Positions 16,355 through 25,928 of a stretch of 64,000 bases of DNA are shown piece by piece (within the stretch, counting starts at the first letter, position 1; each line of letters starts with the position of its first letter). The notes below the pieces were generated by a model, which made no database searches, was not told the origin of the DNA, and saw only the letters and a list, made by a program, of their open reading frames with translations. The stretch is taken from assembly GCF_004795035.1 (NCBI RefSeq), contig NZ_SSBK01000036.1, positions 1 through 64,000 of the forward strand, in the 5' to 3' direction. The position numbers and the translations under genes were made by a program. This DNA is from Streptomyces sp. A0958. GTDB taxonomy: Bacteria; Actinomycetota; Actinomycetes; Streptomycetales; Streptomycetaceae.

Positions 16355-17008
16355 TCAGGCCGGGCGGAGCGCGGCGAGCTGCTGCTCGAAGGGGACCACC
16401 TCGTCATCCGGCCCGGGCGCCCTGGACGCACCGGAGACCGCGCGCCCGCCCGCGACGGCGTGGGCCAGCTCGCCACCCGCGCGCCGGATACGGGCCGGCA
16501 GGCCGTCGGCGTACGCGTCGCCCGACGCGCCCCAGTCCTCCGACGCCGCGTACACCGAGGTCGGCAGCGTGACGGCCCGCAGATAGGCGAAGAGCGGGCG
16601 CATCGCGTGCTCCAGCACCAGCGAGTGCCGGGCGGTGCCGCCGGTCGCCGCGACGAGCACGGGCTTGCCGGTCAGGGCGGTGTTCTCGACCAGGTCGAAG
16701 AACGACTTGAACAGGCCGCTGTAGGAGGCGGTGAAGACCGGTGTGACGGCGATCAGCCCGTCCGCGCCCGTCACCGCGGAGAGCGCGTCCTCCAGGGCGG
16801 CCGACGGGAAGCCGGACACCAGGTGGCCCGCGATGTCCACGGCCAGGTCCCGCAGCTCGATCACCCGGACCTCGACCGGGCGGTCCTGCCCGGCCTCCAG
16901 CTGCTCCCGGGCGGCGGCGGCCAGCCGGTCGGCCAGCAGCCGGGTGGACGAGGGGGTGCTGAGCCCGGCCGACACGGCGACGATCCTCAGCGGTGCGGTG
17001 GCGAACAC
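16355..17008 (-). CDS. FMN reductase (CE1759-type flavodoxin-fold)
   Basis: The 217-residue protein has a flavodoxin-like NADPH-dependent FMN reductase fold. The phosphate-binding loop is VSAGLSTPSSTRLLAD, and the later motifs TPVFTASYSGLFKSFFD and VAATGG are typical. It should supply reduced flavin to the monooxygenase encoded just upstream. The GTG start at 17008 is preceded by AAGGAG, which lies inside the last codons of the monooxygenase gene. The two genes are therefore an operon with coupled translation. Confidence 0.9.
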   Translation of the reverse strand: MFATAPLRIVAVSAGLSTPSSTRLLADRLAAAAREQLEAGQDRPVEVRVIELRDLAVDIAGHLVSGFPSAALEDALSAVTGADGLIAVTPVFTASYSGLFKSFFDLVENTALTGKPVLVAATGGTARHSLVLEHAMRPLFAYLRAVTLPTSVYAASEDWGASGDAYADGLPARIRRAGGELAHAVAGGRAVSGASRAPGPDDEVVPFEQQLAALRPA

Positions 17009-17010
17009 GG

Positions 17011-18096
17011 TCAGCTCTCCTTCGTGAGGGTGGCGGCGACGGCGGGGTGCGGCGGCGCGGTCTCGGGAACACCGGCCGGCCGCAGGGCGGCGAACTCCTT
17101 GCGCAGCACCGGGACGACCTCCTCGCCGAGGATGTCGAGCTGCTCCAGGACCGTCTTCAGCGGCAGCCCGGCGTGGTCCATCAGGAACAGCTGGCGCTGG
17201 TAGTCGCCCACGGCGTCCCGGAAGGTCAGCGTCCGCTCGATGACCTCCTGCGGGGAGCCGACGGTCAGCGGCGTCTGCTGGGTGAAGTCCTCCATGGACG
17301 GCCCGTGCCCGTAGACCGGGGCGTTGTCGAAGTACGGACGGAACTCGCGTACCGCGTCCTGCGAGTTCTTCCGCATGAACACCTGGCCGCCGAGGCCGAC
17401 GATCGCCTGCTCGGCGGTGCCGTGGCCGTAGTGCGCGTACCGCTGCCGGTACAGGTTCACCATCTTCTTCGTGTGCTCGATGGGCCAGAAGATGTTGTTG
17501 TGGAAGAAGCCGTCGCCGTAGTACGCGGCCTGTTCGGCGATCTCCGGGGAACGGATCGAGCCGTGCCAGACGAACGGCGGTACGCCGTCCAGCGGGCGCG
17601 GGGTCGCCGTGAACGACTGCAACGGCGTCCGGAACCTGCCCTCCCAGTCGACGACGTCCTCCCGCCACAGCTTGTGCAGCAGGGCGTAGTTCTCGACCGC
17701 GAGCGGGATGCCCTGGCGGATGTCCTTGCCGAACCACGGGTACACCGGGCCGGTGTTGCCGCGCCCCATCATCAGGTCCACGCGGCCGTCCGCGAGGTGC
17801 TGGAGCGTCGCGTAGTCCTCGGCGATCTTCACCGGGTCGTTGGTGGTGATCAGCGTGGTGGACGTCGACAGGATGATGCGGTTCGTCTGCGCGGCGATGA
17901 AGCCGAGCGTGGTGGTCGGTGAGGAGGGGACGAACGGCGGGTTGTGGTGCTCGCCGGTCGCGAACACGTCCAGGCCGACCTCCTCGGCCTTCCGCGCGAT
18001 GGCGACCGTGGCCTTGATCCGCTCGTGCTCGCTCGGCGTCGTGCCGGTGGTCGGGTCGGTGGTGACGTCCCCGACGGTGAAGATCCCGAACTGCAT
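17011..18096 (-). CDS. Luciferase-like flavin-dependent monooxygenase (CE1758-type)
   Basis: The 361-residue protein is a TIM-barrel luciferase-like oxidoreductase. It shows a FGIFTVGD start, the EHHN motif near residue 48 (FATGEHHNPP), and VDLMMGRGNTGPVY in the flavin region. It probably uses reduced FMN and oxygen to oxidise a small organic substrate, with flavin from the neighbouring reductase. The ATG follows AGGAGG by seven bases. The substrate is unknown; the family name only records similarity to a Corynebacterium gene pair. Confidence 0.9.
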   Translation of the reverse strand: MQFGIFTVGDVTTDPTTGTTPSEHERIKATVAIARKAEEVGLDVFATGEHHNPPFVPSSPTTTLGFIAAQTNRIILSTSTTLITTNDPVKIAEDYATLQHLADGRVDLMMGRGNTGPVYPWFGKDIRQGIPLAVENYALLHKLWREDVVDWEGRFRTPLQSFTATPRPLDGVPPFVWHGSIRSPEIAEQAAYYGDGFFHNNIFWPIEHTKKMVNLYRQRYAHYGHGTAEQAIVGLGGQVFMRKNSQDAVREFRPYFDNAPVYGHGPSMEDFTQQTPLTVGSPQEVIERTLTFRDAVGDYQRQLFLMDHAGLPLKTVLEQLDILGEEVVPVLRKEFAALRPAGVPETAPPHPAVAATLTKES

Positions 18097-18244
18097 GACG
18101 TCCGCCTCCTGGCCGATTGGTAGTGGTTGAACATTGAACTATGTGTTCACACCGTACAACGGGGGGCCGGGGGGGCGGTATTCCTCGGTGCGCCTTTCCG
18201 GGGTGCGGGGGTCCGTCCTCAAGCGCCGGACGGGCGGGGCCCGG

Positions 18245-18756
18245 CCCTTGGGCGGGCGGCATCTTGGGCCTGCGCCCCGGTCCGGGGCGGGGGGTTCCGT
18301 CCTCAGGCGCCGGACGGGCTGGGTTTGTGCGGGTCGCTCTGCGGGGTGCGGGTCGCCTCCACCTGGTGGGTGGGGGTGGGGGCCCTCCGGGCAGACTCCT
18401 CAAAAATGGCGTGTTCACCCGGGTACGTGGAGGACCCGGGTCGTACGCCATTTTCTGCGGGGACTGCCCTGCACGCCCCCACCCGGCCGCCTTGCGTCTG
18501 CGGCCTTCGTGCCAACCGGTGTGCAGGCGCGCGACGGGTGGTCCGGGGGCGTGCAGGGGAGTCCCCGCAGGGCGAGGAACGGATACCCGGGTGCCGCTGC
18601 GTACCGGCGGAACGTTCGTCGTCCGAGGAGACGCCCCGGAGGGCCCCCGGACCCCACCCACAAGGCCGGGGCGCGCCTTTGAGCCCGTCCGGCGATTGAG
18701 GACGGAACCCTCCGCCCCGGACCGGGGAGGCGTCGAGGATGCCGCCCGCCCAAGGG
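18245..18756. repeat. Nested inverted-repeat region between two genes
   Basis: About 650 bases (18097-18777) hold no convincing gene. Outer arms CCCTTGGGCGGGCGGCATC (18245-18263) and its complement (18738-18756) enclose further matched arms. A GC-rich block around 18272-18320 pairs with 18681-18727. A 26-base arm at 18455-18480 matches 18545-18570 at 25 positions. AAAATGGCGT (18403-18412) pairs exactly with 18445-18454. The sequence could fold as a large branched cruciform. It may be a decayed non-autonomous element or a composite of the short repeats common between Streptomyces genes. Confidence 0.75.
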
Positions 18757-18777
18757 CCCCGCCCGCCCAAGCGCTCC

Positions 18778-20739
18778 TCAGCGCCGCGTCAGCGCACGGC
18801 GGCCCAGGAGCTCCGCCAGGCCGCGGCGGGTCGCGGCGACTACCACGCGGTCCGTCGGGCGCAGGACGTAGCCGGGGTGGAGGTTCCAGACGAGGCTGCC
18901 CTGTTCCGCCGCGCCGCCGGGCGCGCCCGGTGCGTGGGGCGGGGCGACGTCCAGGGCCAGCACGCGCCACGCGCCCGCGCGGAACGCCTGCTCCACCGTG
19001 CGGCCCTCCAGTTGCGGATGGCCGGCGACCTCGATCGCGGCGAACAGCATCACCTTGCGTTCGACCGGGATCGCGCCCAGGATCTGCCGGCCCATCATGG
19101 CGACCGCGAAGGACGGGCCGGCCAGGTGGGAGACCGAGCGGGAGCGGGTCAGGGCCTGCGGGTGGGCCGTGCGCAGGGTGCGGTAGACGGCGGTGGCGAA
19201 CTCGTCGTCGAACAGGCGCAGCGTCACCCGCAGGTTCGGCTTGAGCGAGCGGGCGTAGAGCGCGGCCTCCAGGTTCGTGGTGTCGACGCTGGTCAGGGCG
19301 AGGAGGCCGCGGGAGCGGGTGATCTTCGCGGCTTCCAGCACCCCTTCGTGGGTGACGTCACCGAGGACGACGGGGACGTGCAGCCGGCGGGCGACCGCGA
19401 TGCCGCGCGCGTCCGGGTCGTCCTCCACGCAGACGACGGGGATGCCCAGCTCCCGCAGGTGCACCAGGACGCGGGTGCCGATCTTGCCGAGGCCGAGCAG
19501 CACCACATGGCCGGACAGGCCGCGCGGCGGACGGCGCAGGGAGGAGGCCGTACGGAGGGAGCCGAAGGCTTCCAGGACGCCGGCCACGAGGAGGGGGAGG
19601 AGCATCAGGCCGGCGATGCCGGAGAGGATCTGGATGATCTGGCGGGGGGTGGGGTCGCCGATCGCCGGGTCGCCCATGGCGAAGAGGTCGAGGAGGGTGA
19701 GGTAGGCGGCGTGCAGCGGGTGGTCGCCCGTGGTGAGCGAGGACGCCACCGCGAGGCCGAGGACGGCCAGCCCGACGCCCAGCGCGGACCACCGCAGCCG
19801 GCGGGAGAAGAACTGGCTCAGCGGGGCGCTCCGGCCGCTCATCCGGGGCTTGGAGGCGGCCGGGCCGGACTGGGTGACGGCCTCCAGGACCACCGTGCCC
19901 CGGCCGGTCGCGGCGGCCACCTGGGCCTGGTCGGGGAGGAGTTGGGGGCCCTCGGCGCCGCTGCTGTCGGAGCCCTCCGCGCCGGCCGGGTCGTGGGTGG
20001 TGGAGGAGAGCAGGGCCAGGGTGCACAGGCCGGGGTCGGCGACCTGGCCGTTCCTGGGCGGGGTGCGTTCGGCCGCCCGCAGGAACAGGCCCTCCGCGCG
20101 GATCACCCGCGTCGATCCGGCGAGCGCGGTGGCCGCGAGGGCGGGGGCGGCGGTGTCGGCGTCGGACAGGACCGTGGTGGAGGCGTCGAGCGCGGCCGGG
20201 TCGAGCCCGGGGGACGCGAGGGCGGCCGCCTGGTCGAGCAGGGTCTCCAGGTGCTGGCCGAGCTTGCGGTTGTAGAGCCGGATCACCAGCCGGACCCGGG
20301 GGTTGAGCCGGCGGGCGGTCAGCGCGGCGCGGATGTTGCGCTCGTCGTCGTCGTAGACGAGGGCCACCGCGGAGGCCGTGTCGATGCCCGCCTCCTCCAG
20401 CGTCTCGTCGGAGGGCTCCGCCGCCTGGAGGATGCGCACCGCCTCGACCCCGGCGTTGGTGTCCCCGTCCGAACCGCGGGGGAGGCCGCCCCCGTTGCGG
20501 TTCATCGCGGACGCCATCCGGCCGAACAGCGCGGTGGCCCGGCCGCGCCCGCTCAGCGGCAGCTCGGACCTGGCCGTGCCCGGGTCCGGGGGGACGACGA
20601 GGGTGACCCGCTCCCCGTAGACGTAACGCAGCTCCACGGCGAGCCGCTGGGCGAGCGCGTCGTCGCCGCAGACCACCATGTGGCCGAAGAACGGGGAGGG
20701 TTGGGGTTGCTGGGGGAATGAGGACACGGAGCCCAGCAT
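18778..20739 (-). CDS. RCK/TrkA-type NAD-binding protein with membrane domain
   Basis: The 653-residue protein has the order RCK-membrane-RCK. The first RCK-like domain (about residues 15-300) begins GHMVVCGDDALAQRLAVEL. The membrane part (about 315-410) has a first helix, a re-entrant-like loop LLDLFAMGDPAIG and a second helix. A second TrkA-N domain follows (VVLLGLGKIGTRV, about 430), with a TrkA-C-like end. This resembles ligand-gated ion channels of the CASTOR/POLLUX type more than KcsA-type channels, because the TVGYG filter is absent. The ATG at 20739 follows GGGAGC. Only 29 bases separate it from the large ATPase gene upstream, so they are co-transcribed. Confidence 0.82.
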   Translation of the reverse strand: MLGSVSSFPQQPQPSPFFGHMVVCGDDALAQRLAVELRYVYGERVTLVVPPDPGTARSELPLSGRGRATALFGRMASAMNRNGGGLPRGSDGDTNAGVEAVRILQAAEPSDETLEEAGIDTASAVALVYDDDERNIRAALTARRLNPRVRLVIRLYNRKLGQHLETLLDQAAALASPGLDPAALDASTTVLSDADTAAPALAATALAGSTRVIRAEGLFLRAAERTPPRNGQVADPGLCTLALLSSTTHDPAGAEGSDSSGAEGPQLLPDQAQVAAATGRGTVVLEAVTQSGPAASKPRMSGRSAPLSQFFSRRLRWSALGVGLAVLGLAVASSLTTGDHPLHAAYLTLLDLFAMGDPAIGDPTPRQIIQILSGIAGLMLLPLLVAGVLEAFGSLRTASSLRRPPRGLSGHVVLLGLGKIGTRVLVHLRELGIPVVCVEDDPDARGIAVARRLHVPVVLGDVTHEGVLEAAKITRSRGLLALTSVDTTNLEAALYARSLKPNLRVTLRLFDDEFATAVYRTLRTAHPQALTRSRSVSHLAGPSFAVAMMGRQILGAIPVERKVMLFAAIEVAGHPQLEGRTVEQAFRAGAWRVLALDVAPPHAPGAPGGAAEQGSLVWNLHPGYVLRPTDRVVVAATRRGLAELLGRRALTRR

Positions 20740-20768
20740 GCCTTGCTCCCTTCCGGGGATCAGCGGGG

Positions 20769-23700
20769 TCAGCCGTTGTCGTCGCCCCCGGCCGGGTGCC
20801 GGGACAGGAGGTGTCGGGGGTCCGCCGCGCGGCCGATCGCCGCCTCGACCGCCGCGATCCGGTCCGCGAGCAGGCCGAGCGCGGCCACCGCGCGGGTCAT
20901 CGGGTCGCCCTCGGGCCCACCGAGCGCCTGGGTGCGGACGTACGAGGAGCAGAGCGCGGCCCAGCGTTCGGCCTGTGGGGGTGTGAGCGTGGAGCGCAGG
21001 GCGGCCAGCTTCAGCAGGGCGGCCTCGGCGCCGTTGGTCAGGGTCTGCGCCTCGCCCGCGTAGTGGTCGTCCACGACGGCGGACAGTTCGGCGTCGTTCA
21101 TCACGGGCGAGATCCGCTCCGCGATCCGGTTCATGTTGCGGTACGAGCCCTGGAGCCGGAACGGCGGTTCGGTGCGGGTGGCGTCGGTCTGCGCGGCCGA
21201 CGCGATGTATGCGGCGTTGACCGCGAGCACCGTGTCGCGGGCCCGCACCAGATGGCGCAGCACGGCGGTGATCCGGCCCACCTCGGCCGGGGCGTAGGGG
21301 TGTTCGAGCCGTTCGGGCCGGGCCGTGGGGTCGCCGGCGGCGAGCCGCAGCAGCAGCGTCAGGTCGTCCCGGGAGCGCCCGGCGAGCGGGGCGAGGACCG
21401 GGTTGGCGGTCAGCGCGTTCTCGATGAAGCTCAGCGCGAAGACGTCCTCGCGGCCGCTCAGCACCTCGCCCAGGTTCCACACGTCCGCCCGGTTGGCGAG
21501 CATGTCGGGGACCTGGAAGCGCTCGCCGGACTCGGTGTACGGGTTGCCCGCCATGCACACGGCGAACCGCTTGCCCCGCAGGTCGTAGCTGCGCGGCTCG
21601 CCGTCCCGTACGCCCTCGATCCGGCGGGTGGCGTCGCACAGCGGGATGAACTTCTGGAGGAGTTCCGGCGAGGTGTGCTGGATGTCGTCCAGGTAGAGCA
21701 GGGTGTTGTTGCCCGCCTCCAGCGCGAAGTTGACCTTCTCGATCTCCTGGCGCGCGGTGGCGCTGCCCGCCTGCGCCGGGTCGAGCGAGGTCACGTCGTG
21801 GCCGAGGTTGGGCCCGCTGATCTTGACGAGGACCAGGCCGAGCCGGTCGGCGACGTACTCCATCAGCGTCGTCTTGCCGTAGCCGGGCGGGGAGACGAGC
21901 AGCAGCAGGCCCTGCGAGTCGGTGCGGCGGTCGGCGTCTGCGGTGCCCAGCTGCTTGGCGAGGCTGTCGCCGATCAGCGGCAGGTACACCTCGTCCAGCA
22001 GCCGGTTGCGTACGAACGCGGACATCACACGGGGGCGGTGGTCCTCCAGCCGCAGCCGGGTCCGTTCGGCGGCGACCAGGGCGGTCCGCCGGCGCTGGTA
22101 GGCGCGGAAGCCCGGGACGGTGGTGGTGCGGAACTCCTCGGTGCGGGAGAGGAGTTCGTCGACGCGTACGGTGAGCCGGCCGCGGTCGATGCGCGGGTGG
22201 ACGCCGAGGAGCCCGTCCACGGTCTCGGTGAGCGGCGCGTCGGCCTCGTACCGGGCGAGCAGCGGCTCGGGGCAGAGCTCCACGGCGACGGCCTCCGCGA
22301 GGTCGCCCGGGTCGATGTCCGTGCCGCACGCCTCGGCGTACGAGGTGAGCCAGCCCTCCACGAGCTGGCGGCGGGCCGGCAGGTCGTCCGCGAGGGCGGT
22401 GAGGTCGTCGTCGTACGCCGAAGTGCCGGTGGCGCGGCGGAACTTGTCCAGGAAGGTGCGGACGGCGGCGCCCGTCACGAAGCCCTCGGGCCCGCCGGTC
22501 AGCTCCTCGAAGAGGTACGCGGCGACGGCCCGGGAGCCCTCGCCGGGGATCACCGACGCCCACTCCTCCTGGAGCGCGGCGACGGCCGGGGCCAGCCCGA
22601 AGGTCTCCCGGGCGCGGGCCAGCGAGCGGGCCCGGCGCGTCCAGGAGGTGCGGCGGGCCTCGTCCGCCCCATGGGTCCAGAAGAGCTGGGCGGAGGCCCG
22701 GACGGCGGGCGTGAAGCGGAGCAGGCCCGCGCCCGCGTGCAGCCGCAGCAGCGCGGCCAGGATCGCGGTCGCGTCCTCGTCGTGGACGCCGCGCTGGTAC
22801 CCCTCGTCGTACGCGGCTGCCGCCGACTCCCGCACCAGCGCCGCGAGTTCGGCGTCGCCCAGGGCGGCGAGCCGGTCCGCTCCCTGCTCGGCGAGGAGGC
22901 GGGCGGCCAGGTGCTCGCCCCGGTAGACGGACGGCGACTCGGAGGGCAGCGACTGCTCCCAGTACGGGCGGGTCGCGGCGAACTCCGGGTCGGCGACCGG
23001 CATCCGGTAGTCGGTCCCGGTGACGGCGAACGCGAGCCCGTCGTCCTGGGGCACCAGCGTCAGCTCGAACGGCTGGGTGTTCACCGCGAACCGGTGCCGG
23101 CCCAGCCGGATCACGGCCCCGCCGTCCGCGTACAGCTCGCTGCGGTCGCGCAGGGCGCGGCCCGCCTCCTGGCGGGCGGCGAGCAGCTGCCCGTCCAGCT
23201 CCTCGGCCCGCACGGAGTCGCCGAGTTCTCGCAGCTCGTCGGCGGTGCGGCGGATCTTGGCGACCATCGGGTCGGACGCGAAGTAGGTGTGGACGGCGTC
23301 CGTGTCGGGCAGGGCGGCGCTGCGGCGGGCGACCGTCTCCAGGACGCGCGCGGCGGAATCCGCGAGGCGTTCGGTGCGGCGGGCCAGAGCGTCCTGAAGG
23401 CTCTGCCTGCGGGCCGAGAACGCCTCGTACACCTCCGTCCGGCGCTCGCCCAGCTCCGCCAGGAAGTCGTCGAACTCCGCGAACCGCGCCTCCAGATTCT
23501 CCAGCTGGAGCAGCAGCCGGGCCAGCTGCTCGTCGCAGGATTCCGGGGTGACGGCGGCGGCCAGCCCGGCCGTGACGGCCTGCCCGAGCAGCGCGGACTC
23601 GGCGGCGAACTCGGCCCGGCCCTCGTGGTCCAGCAGGGTGCGGCGGCGGGCGTCGAGCGTGGCACGGGCCCGGTTGACACCGCCGAGCACCTCCGCGATC

Positions 23701-25667
23701 CGCTCCAGGATCGACGTACGGACCACACCGTCGCCGATGTCGAGCCCGGCGACGACGTCCGTGACCGTGCTCAGGCCGTCGGTCATACCGGCCAGCCGGT
23801 CCCCGAGCGCGGAGGCGTCGGTGACCGAGGCCAGTTCGCCGGCCTCCTCGGTGAGCCGGGCGATGTCCTCGTGGTAGCCGGCGAACGCGTCGTCCCTGGC
23901 CAGGAACGCGACCGCGCGCCGGCCGGCCGCTTCGAGGTCGTCGGCGGTGGCCGCGGTGAGTTCCGCGATGCGCTCGGTGTCCGCGTACCGCATCTCGGTG
24001 AGCGTCGCCAAGCGGCCGTGCGCGCCGCGCAGTTCGGTCAGCCGGTCGACCCACTCGGCGGCCGTGCGCGGGGCCTCGCCGCGCACCCGGCGGACCAGGG
24101 TGGTGATGCGGTCGGCCGTCTCGGTGAGCGCGTCGGCGGCCTGCCGGGTCAGCTCCTGGACGGCCTCGAACTCCGCCACGACCTGGCGCGCGGTCTCCCG
24201 CAGCTCGTCCAACGGGCCGGCCAGGTCACCGAGTTCGGTGTCGCCCAGCCAGTGGTAGCGGTCGCCCGCCCGGACGCAGTCGGTGACCAGCCGGTCGTAC
24301 ACGGCGGCCGTCGGCGTCGTCTCGGACGCGGAGTGCGCGAGGGCCAGGCAGTCCGAGATGCCACGCACCAGATCCGCGTTGCCGACCCGGGCGAGCGGGC
24401 CGTCCCCGACGGGGCGGGAGGCGGCGTAGGTGTCGGAGACGTACGGGGTCTGCCAGCGCTGCAACGGGTGAACCCGGGCCGCGCCGCCGTCGCCGCCCTC
24501 CACCGGGTCGCGCAGGACGACGAGCGTGCCGTCGTCCAGCAGGGCGTGGCCCCGGCCCTGGAGCGGGGTCGCGACCTCCTGGCGGATCACGTTGTACGGC
24601 AGCAGCAGGCTCCGCCCGTCCTGGCGGGACCGGAAGACGTAGAGCACGTCCTCGCCGTTGGGGGAGCGGACGGCGTCCTCGAAGACGGGGTCGGTGAGCG
24701 GCTGCGCGATGTCGAAGGTCCTGGCCTCGCCGGTGGTCAGGTAGAAACCGCCGGGGAAGATGATCCCCTGGTCCTCCGGGAGCCGCCGGCAGGCCGGGCC
24801 GATCCCGTCCAGCCGGGTGACGGTGCCGAGCAGCGCGTTGAAGACGAGGTAGCGCCTCGCCTCCTCCTTGTACGGGCGGACGCGGAGCAGGACCAGCGGA
24901 CCGAGTTCCGCGTACTCGACCTCGGCGTCGGCGAGCGACTGGAGCGGTTCGGTGACCGGCTCGTCGTAGATCCCGTCCGGGGTGTCCGTGTCGTCGACGG
25001 TCTTGACGGTGAGGCTGCCGCCGAGCGTGTCGACGTACAGCTCCGCCTCGCAGCCGATCGCGATGTGCGGGTGGCGGCCCGTGACGTGGGACTCGCGCCC
25101 GGCGGTGGTCCAGGTGAAGTCGTGCGACGGCGGGAACACGTGGTCGCGCTCGCCGCGCGCGTCGAGGAACGCGCCGGGCGAGCCGTCGGCGTTCAGCGCC
25201 CAGCGCAGGACGCGGATGTCGTCGGCGGTCTCGCCGGTACGGAACACCGCGAGCAGCCGGCCCTCGGTCCGGCGCAGCCGCAGCAGGCGGGCGTCCCGGA
25301 AGTAGCGGTGCAGCCCGTCGAACTCGCGGACGAAGGCGGTCTCGGAGAGCAGGTCGCCGGTGCCGGGCGCGAGGTCGGAGCCGTACAGCGCGAGTACGTC
25401 GTCCACGGCCGGCTCCCCGCGGTGGCCCGGGCCGCGCTCGAAGCCGAACAGGAGCTGTCCGCCGACCGCGACGAGGTCGCGGGGGACGGAGGGGCGCTGG
25501 GTGCGGATCTGCTCGCTGCCCAGCAGCCGCAGGCCCGTGGAGCCGAACTCCTCGGTGCGGCGGGCGTTCAGTGCCTCGGCCCTGCGGGCGAGTTCGGCGG
25601 CGTGGGTGCCGAGGCGGCGCCGCAGGACGTCGTAGTCCCCGGCGGTGGGTGGGGTCACGGTGTCCAT
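20769..25667 (-). CDS. Giant AAA-type ATPase, annotated in relatives as DNA repair ATPase
   Basis: This 1632-residue protein is the largest in the window. The first 500 or so residues look beta-rich with repeated short strands. A long helical, partly coiled-coil region follows (about 500-1150), then an AAA ATPase module with Walker A SPPGYGKTTLMEYVA near residue 1260 and Walker B LLYLDDIQH near 1326, including a MoxR-like AGNPYTESG segment. The ATPase form suggests a remodelling machine. The link to DNA repair is only a name used for similar proteins. It sits between a flotillin gene upstream (261-base gap with repeats) and the RCK protein gene downstream. The ATG at 25667 follows GGGAG; the open frame continues upstream through repeat DNA. 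Confidence 0.85.
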   Translation of the reverse strand: MDTVTPPTAGDYDVLRRRLGTHAAELARRAEALNARRTEEFGSTGLRLLGSEQIRTQRPSVPRDLVAVGGQLLFGFERGPGHRGEPAVDDVLALYGSDLAPGTGDLLSETAFVREFDGLHRYFRDARLLRLRRTEGRLLAVFRTGETADDIRVLRWALNADGSPGAFLDARGERDHVFPPSHDFTWTTAGRESHVTGRHPHIAIGCEAELYVDTLGGSLTVKTVDDTDTPDGIYDEPVTEPLQSLADAEVEYAELGPLVLLRVRPYKEEARRYLVFNALLGTVTRLDGIGPACRRLPEDQGIIFPGGFYLTTGEARTFDIAQPLTDPVFEDAVRSPNGEDVLYVFRSRQDGRSLLLPYNVIRQEVATPLQGRGHALLDDGTLVVLRDPVEGGDGGAARVHPLQRWQTPYVSDTYAASRPVGDGPLARVGNADLVRGISDCLALAHSASETTPTAAVYDRLVTDCVRAGDRYHWLGDTELGDLAGPLDELRETARQVVAEFEAVQELTRQAADALTETADRITTLVRRVRGEAPRTAAEWVDRLTELRGAHGRLATLTEMRYADTERIAELTAATADDLEAAGRRAVAFLARDDAFAGYHEDIARLTEEAGELASVTDASALGDRLAGMTDGLSTVTDVVAGLDIGDGVVRTSILERIAEVLGGVNRARATLDARRRTLLDHEGRAEFAAESALLGQAVTAGLAAAVTPESCDEQLARLLLQLENLEARFAEFDDFLAELGERRTEVYEAFSARRQSLQDALARRTERLADSAARVLETVARRSAALPDTDAVHTYFASDPMVAKIRRTADELRELGDSVRAEELDGQLLAARQEAGRALRDRSELYADGGAVIRLGRHRFAVNTQPFELTLVPQDDGLAFAVTGTDYRMPVADPEFAATRPYWEQSLPSESPSVYRGEHLAARLLAEQGADRLAALGDAELAALVRESAAAAYDEGYQRGVHDEDATAILAALLRLHAGAGLLRFTPAVRASAQLFWTHGADEARRTSWTRRARSLARARETFGLAPAVAALQEEWASVIPGEGSRAVAAYLFEELTGGPEGFVTGAAVRTFLDKFRRATGTSAYDDDLTALADDLPARRQLVEGWLTSYAEACGTDIDPGDLAEAVAVELCPEPLLARYEADAPLTETVDGLLGVHPRIDRGRLTVRVDELLSRTEEFRTTTVPGFRAYQRRRTALVAAERTRLRLEDHRPRVMSAFVRNRLLDEVYLPLIGDSLAKQLGTADADRRTDSQGLLLLVSPPGYGKTTLMEYVADRLGLVLVKISGPNLGHDVTSLDPAQAGSATARQEIEKVNFALEAGNNTLLYLDDIQHTSPELLQKFIPLCDATRRIEGVRDGEPRSYDLRGKRFAVCMAGNPYTESGERFQVPDMLANRADVWNLGEVLSGREDVFALSFIENALTANPVLAPLAGRSRDDLTLLLRLAAGDPTARPERLEHPYAPAEVGRITAVLRHLVRARDTVLAVNAAYIASAAQTDATRTEPPFRLQGSYRNMNRIAERISPVMNDAELSAVVDDHYAGEAQTLTNGAEAALLKLAALRSTLTPPQAERWAALCSSYVRTQALGGPEGDPMTRAVAALGLLADRIAAVEAAIGRAADPRHLLSRHPAGGDDNG

Positions 25668-25689
25668 GGGGGGCTCCCTTGCGGTGATG

Positions 25690-25891
25690 TCCTCGATCGC
25701 CGGACCGGCTTGGACTTGCCGTCCGGGCGTCCTCGATCGCCGGACGGGCTTGAGGGGGCGGGCGGGTTTCAGCTTGCCGTCCGGGCGTCCTCGACCGCCG
25801 GACGGGCTCGGGTGGCTGCCGGGCGGGCTCGGGGTGGCCGTTGACCGAGGGCGGGTGGGGCCCACTCCAGCCCGTCCGGCGATCGAGGACG
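25690..25891. repeat. Intergenic repeat cluster between ATPase and flotillin genes
   Basis: TCCTCGATCGCCGGAC-type units occur at 25690, 25730 and 25788 in one direction and at 25869-25889 inverted. Two of them are part of a 58-base direct repeat (25715 and 25773) sharing CTTGCCGTCCGGGCGTCCTC. The same core is present in the arms of the palindromic region at 18.2-18.7 kb. The inverted copy could act as a terminator between the two genes. Confidence 0.8.
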
Positions 25892-25928
25892 GACGGGGCT
25901 GGAGCGGGCGGTCGGCTCGCGGTGTCGG

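Noticed and set aside
18778..24054. Reading the RCK gene as the end of a 1758-residue protein
   Set aside because: The upstream part of that frame is Arg/Pro/Gly-rich shadow of the ATPase gene; a good start with ribosome site is at 20739.
20718..25844. Very long open frame on the plus strand opposite the ATPase gene
   Set aside because: High-GC DNA often leaves the opposite strand open; the translated sequence is Gly/Arg/Val-rich, without domains, while the minus strand has clear Walker motifs.
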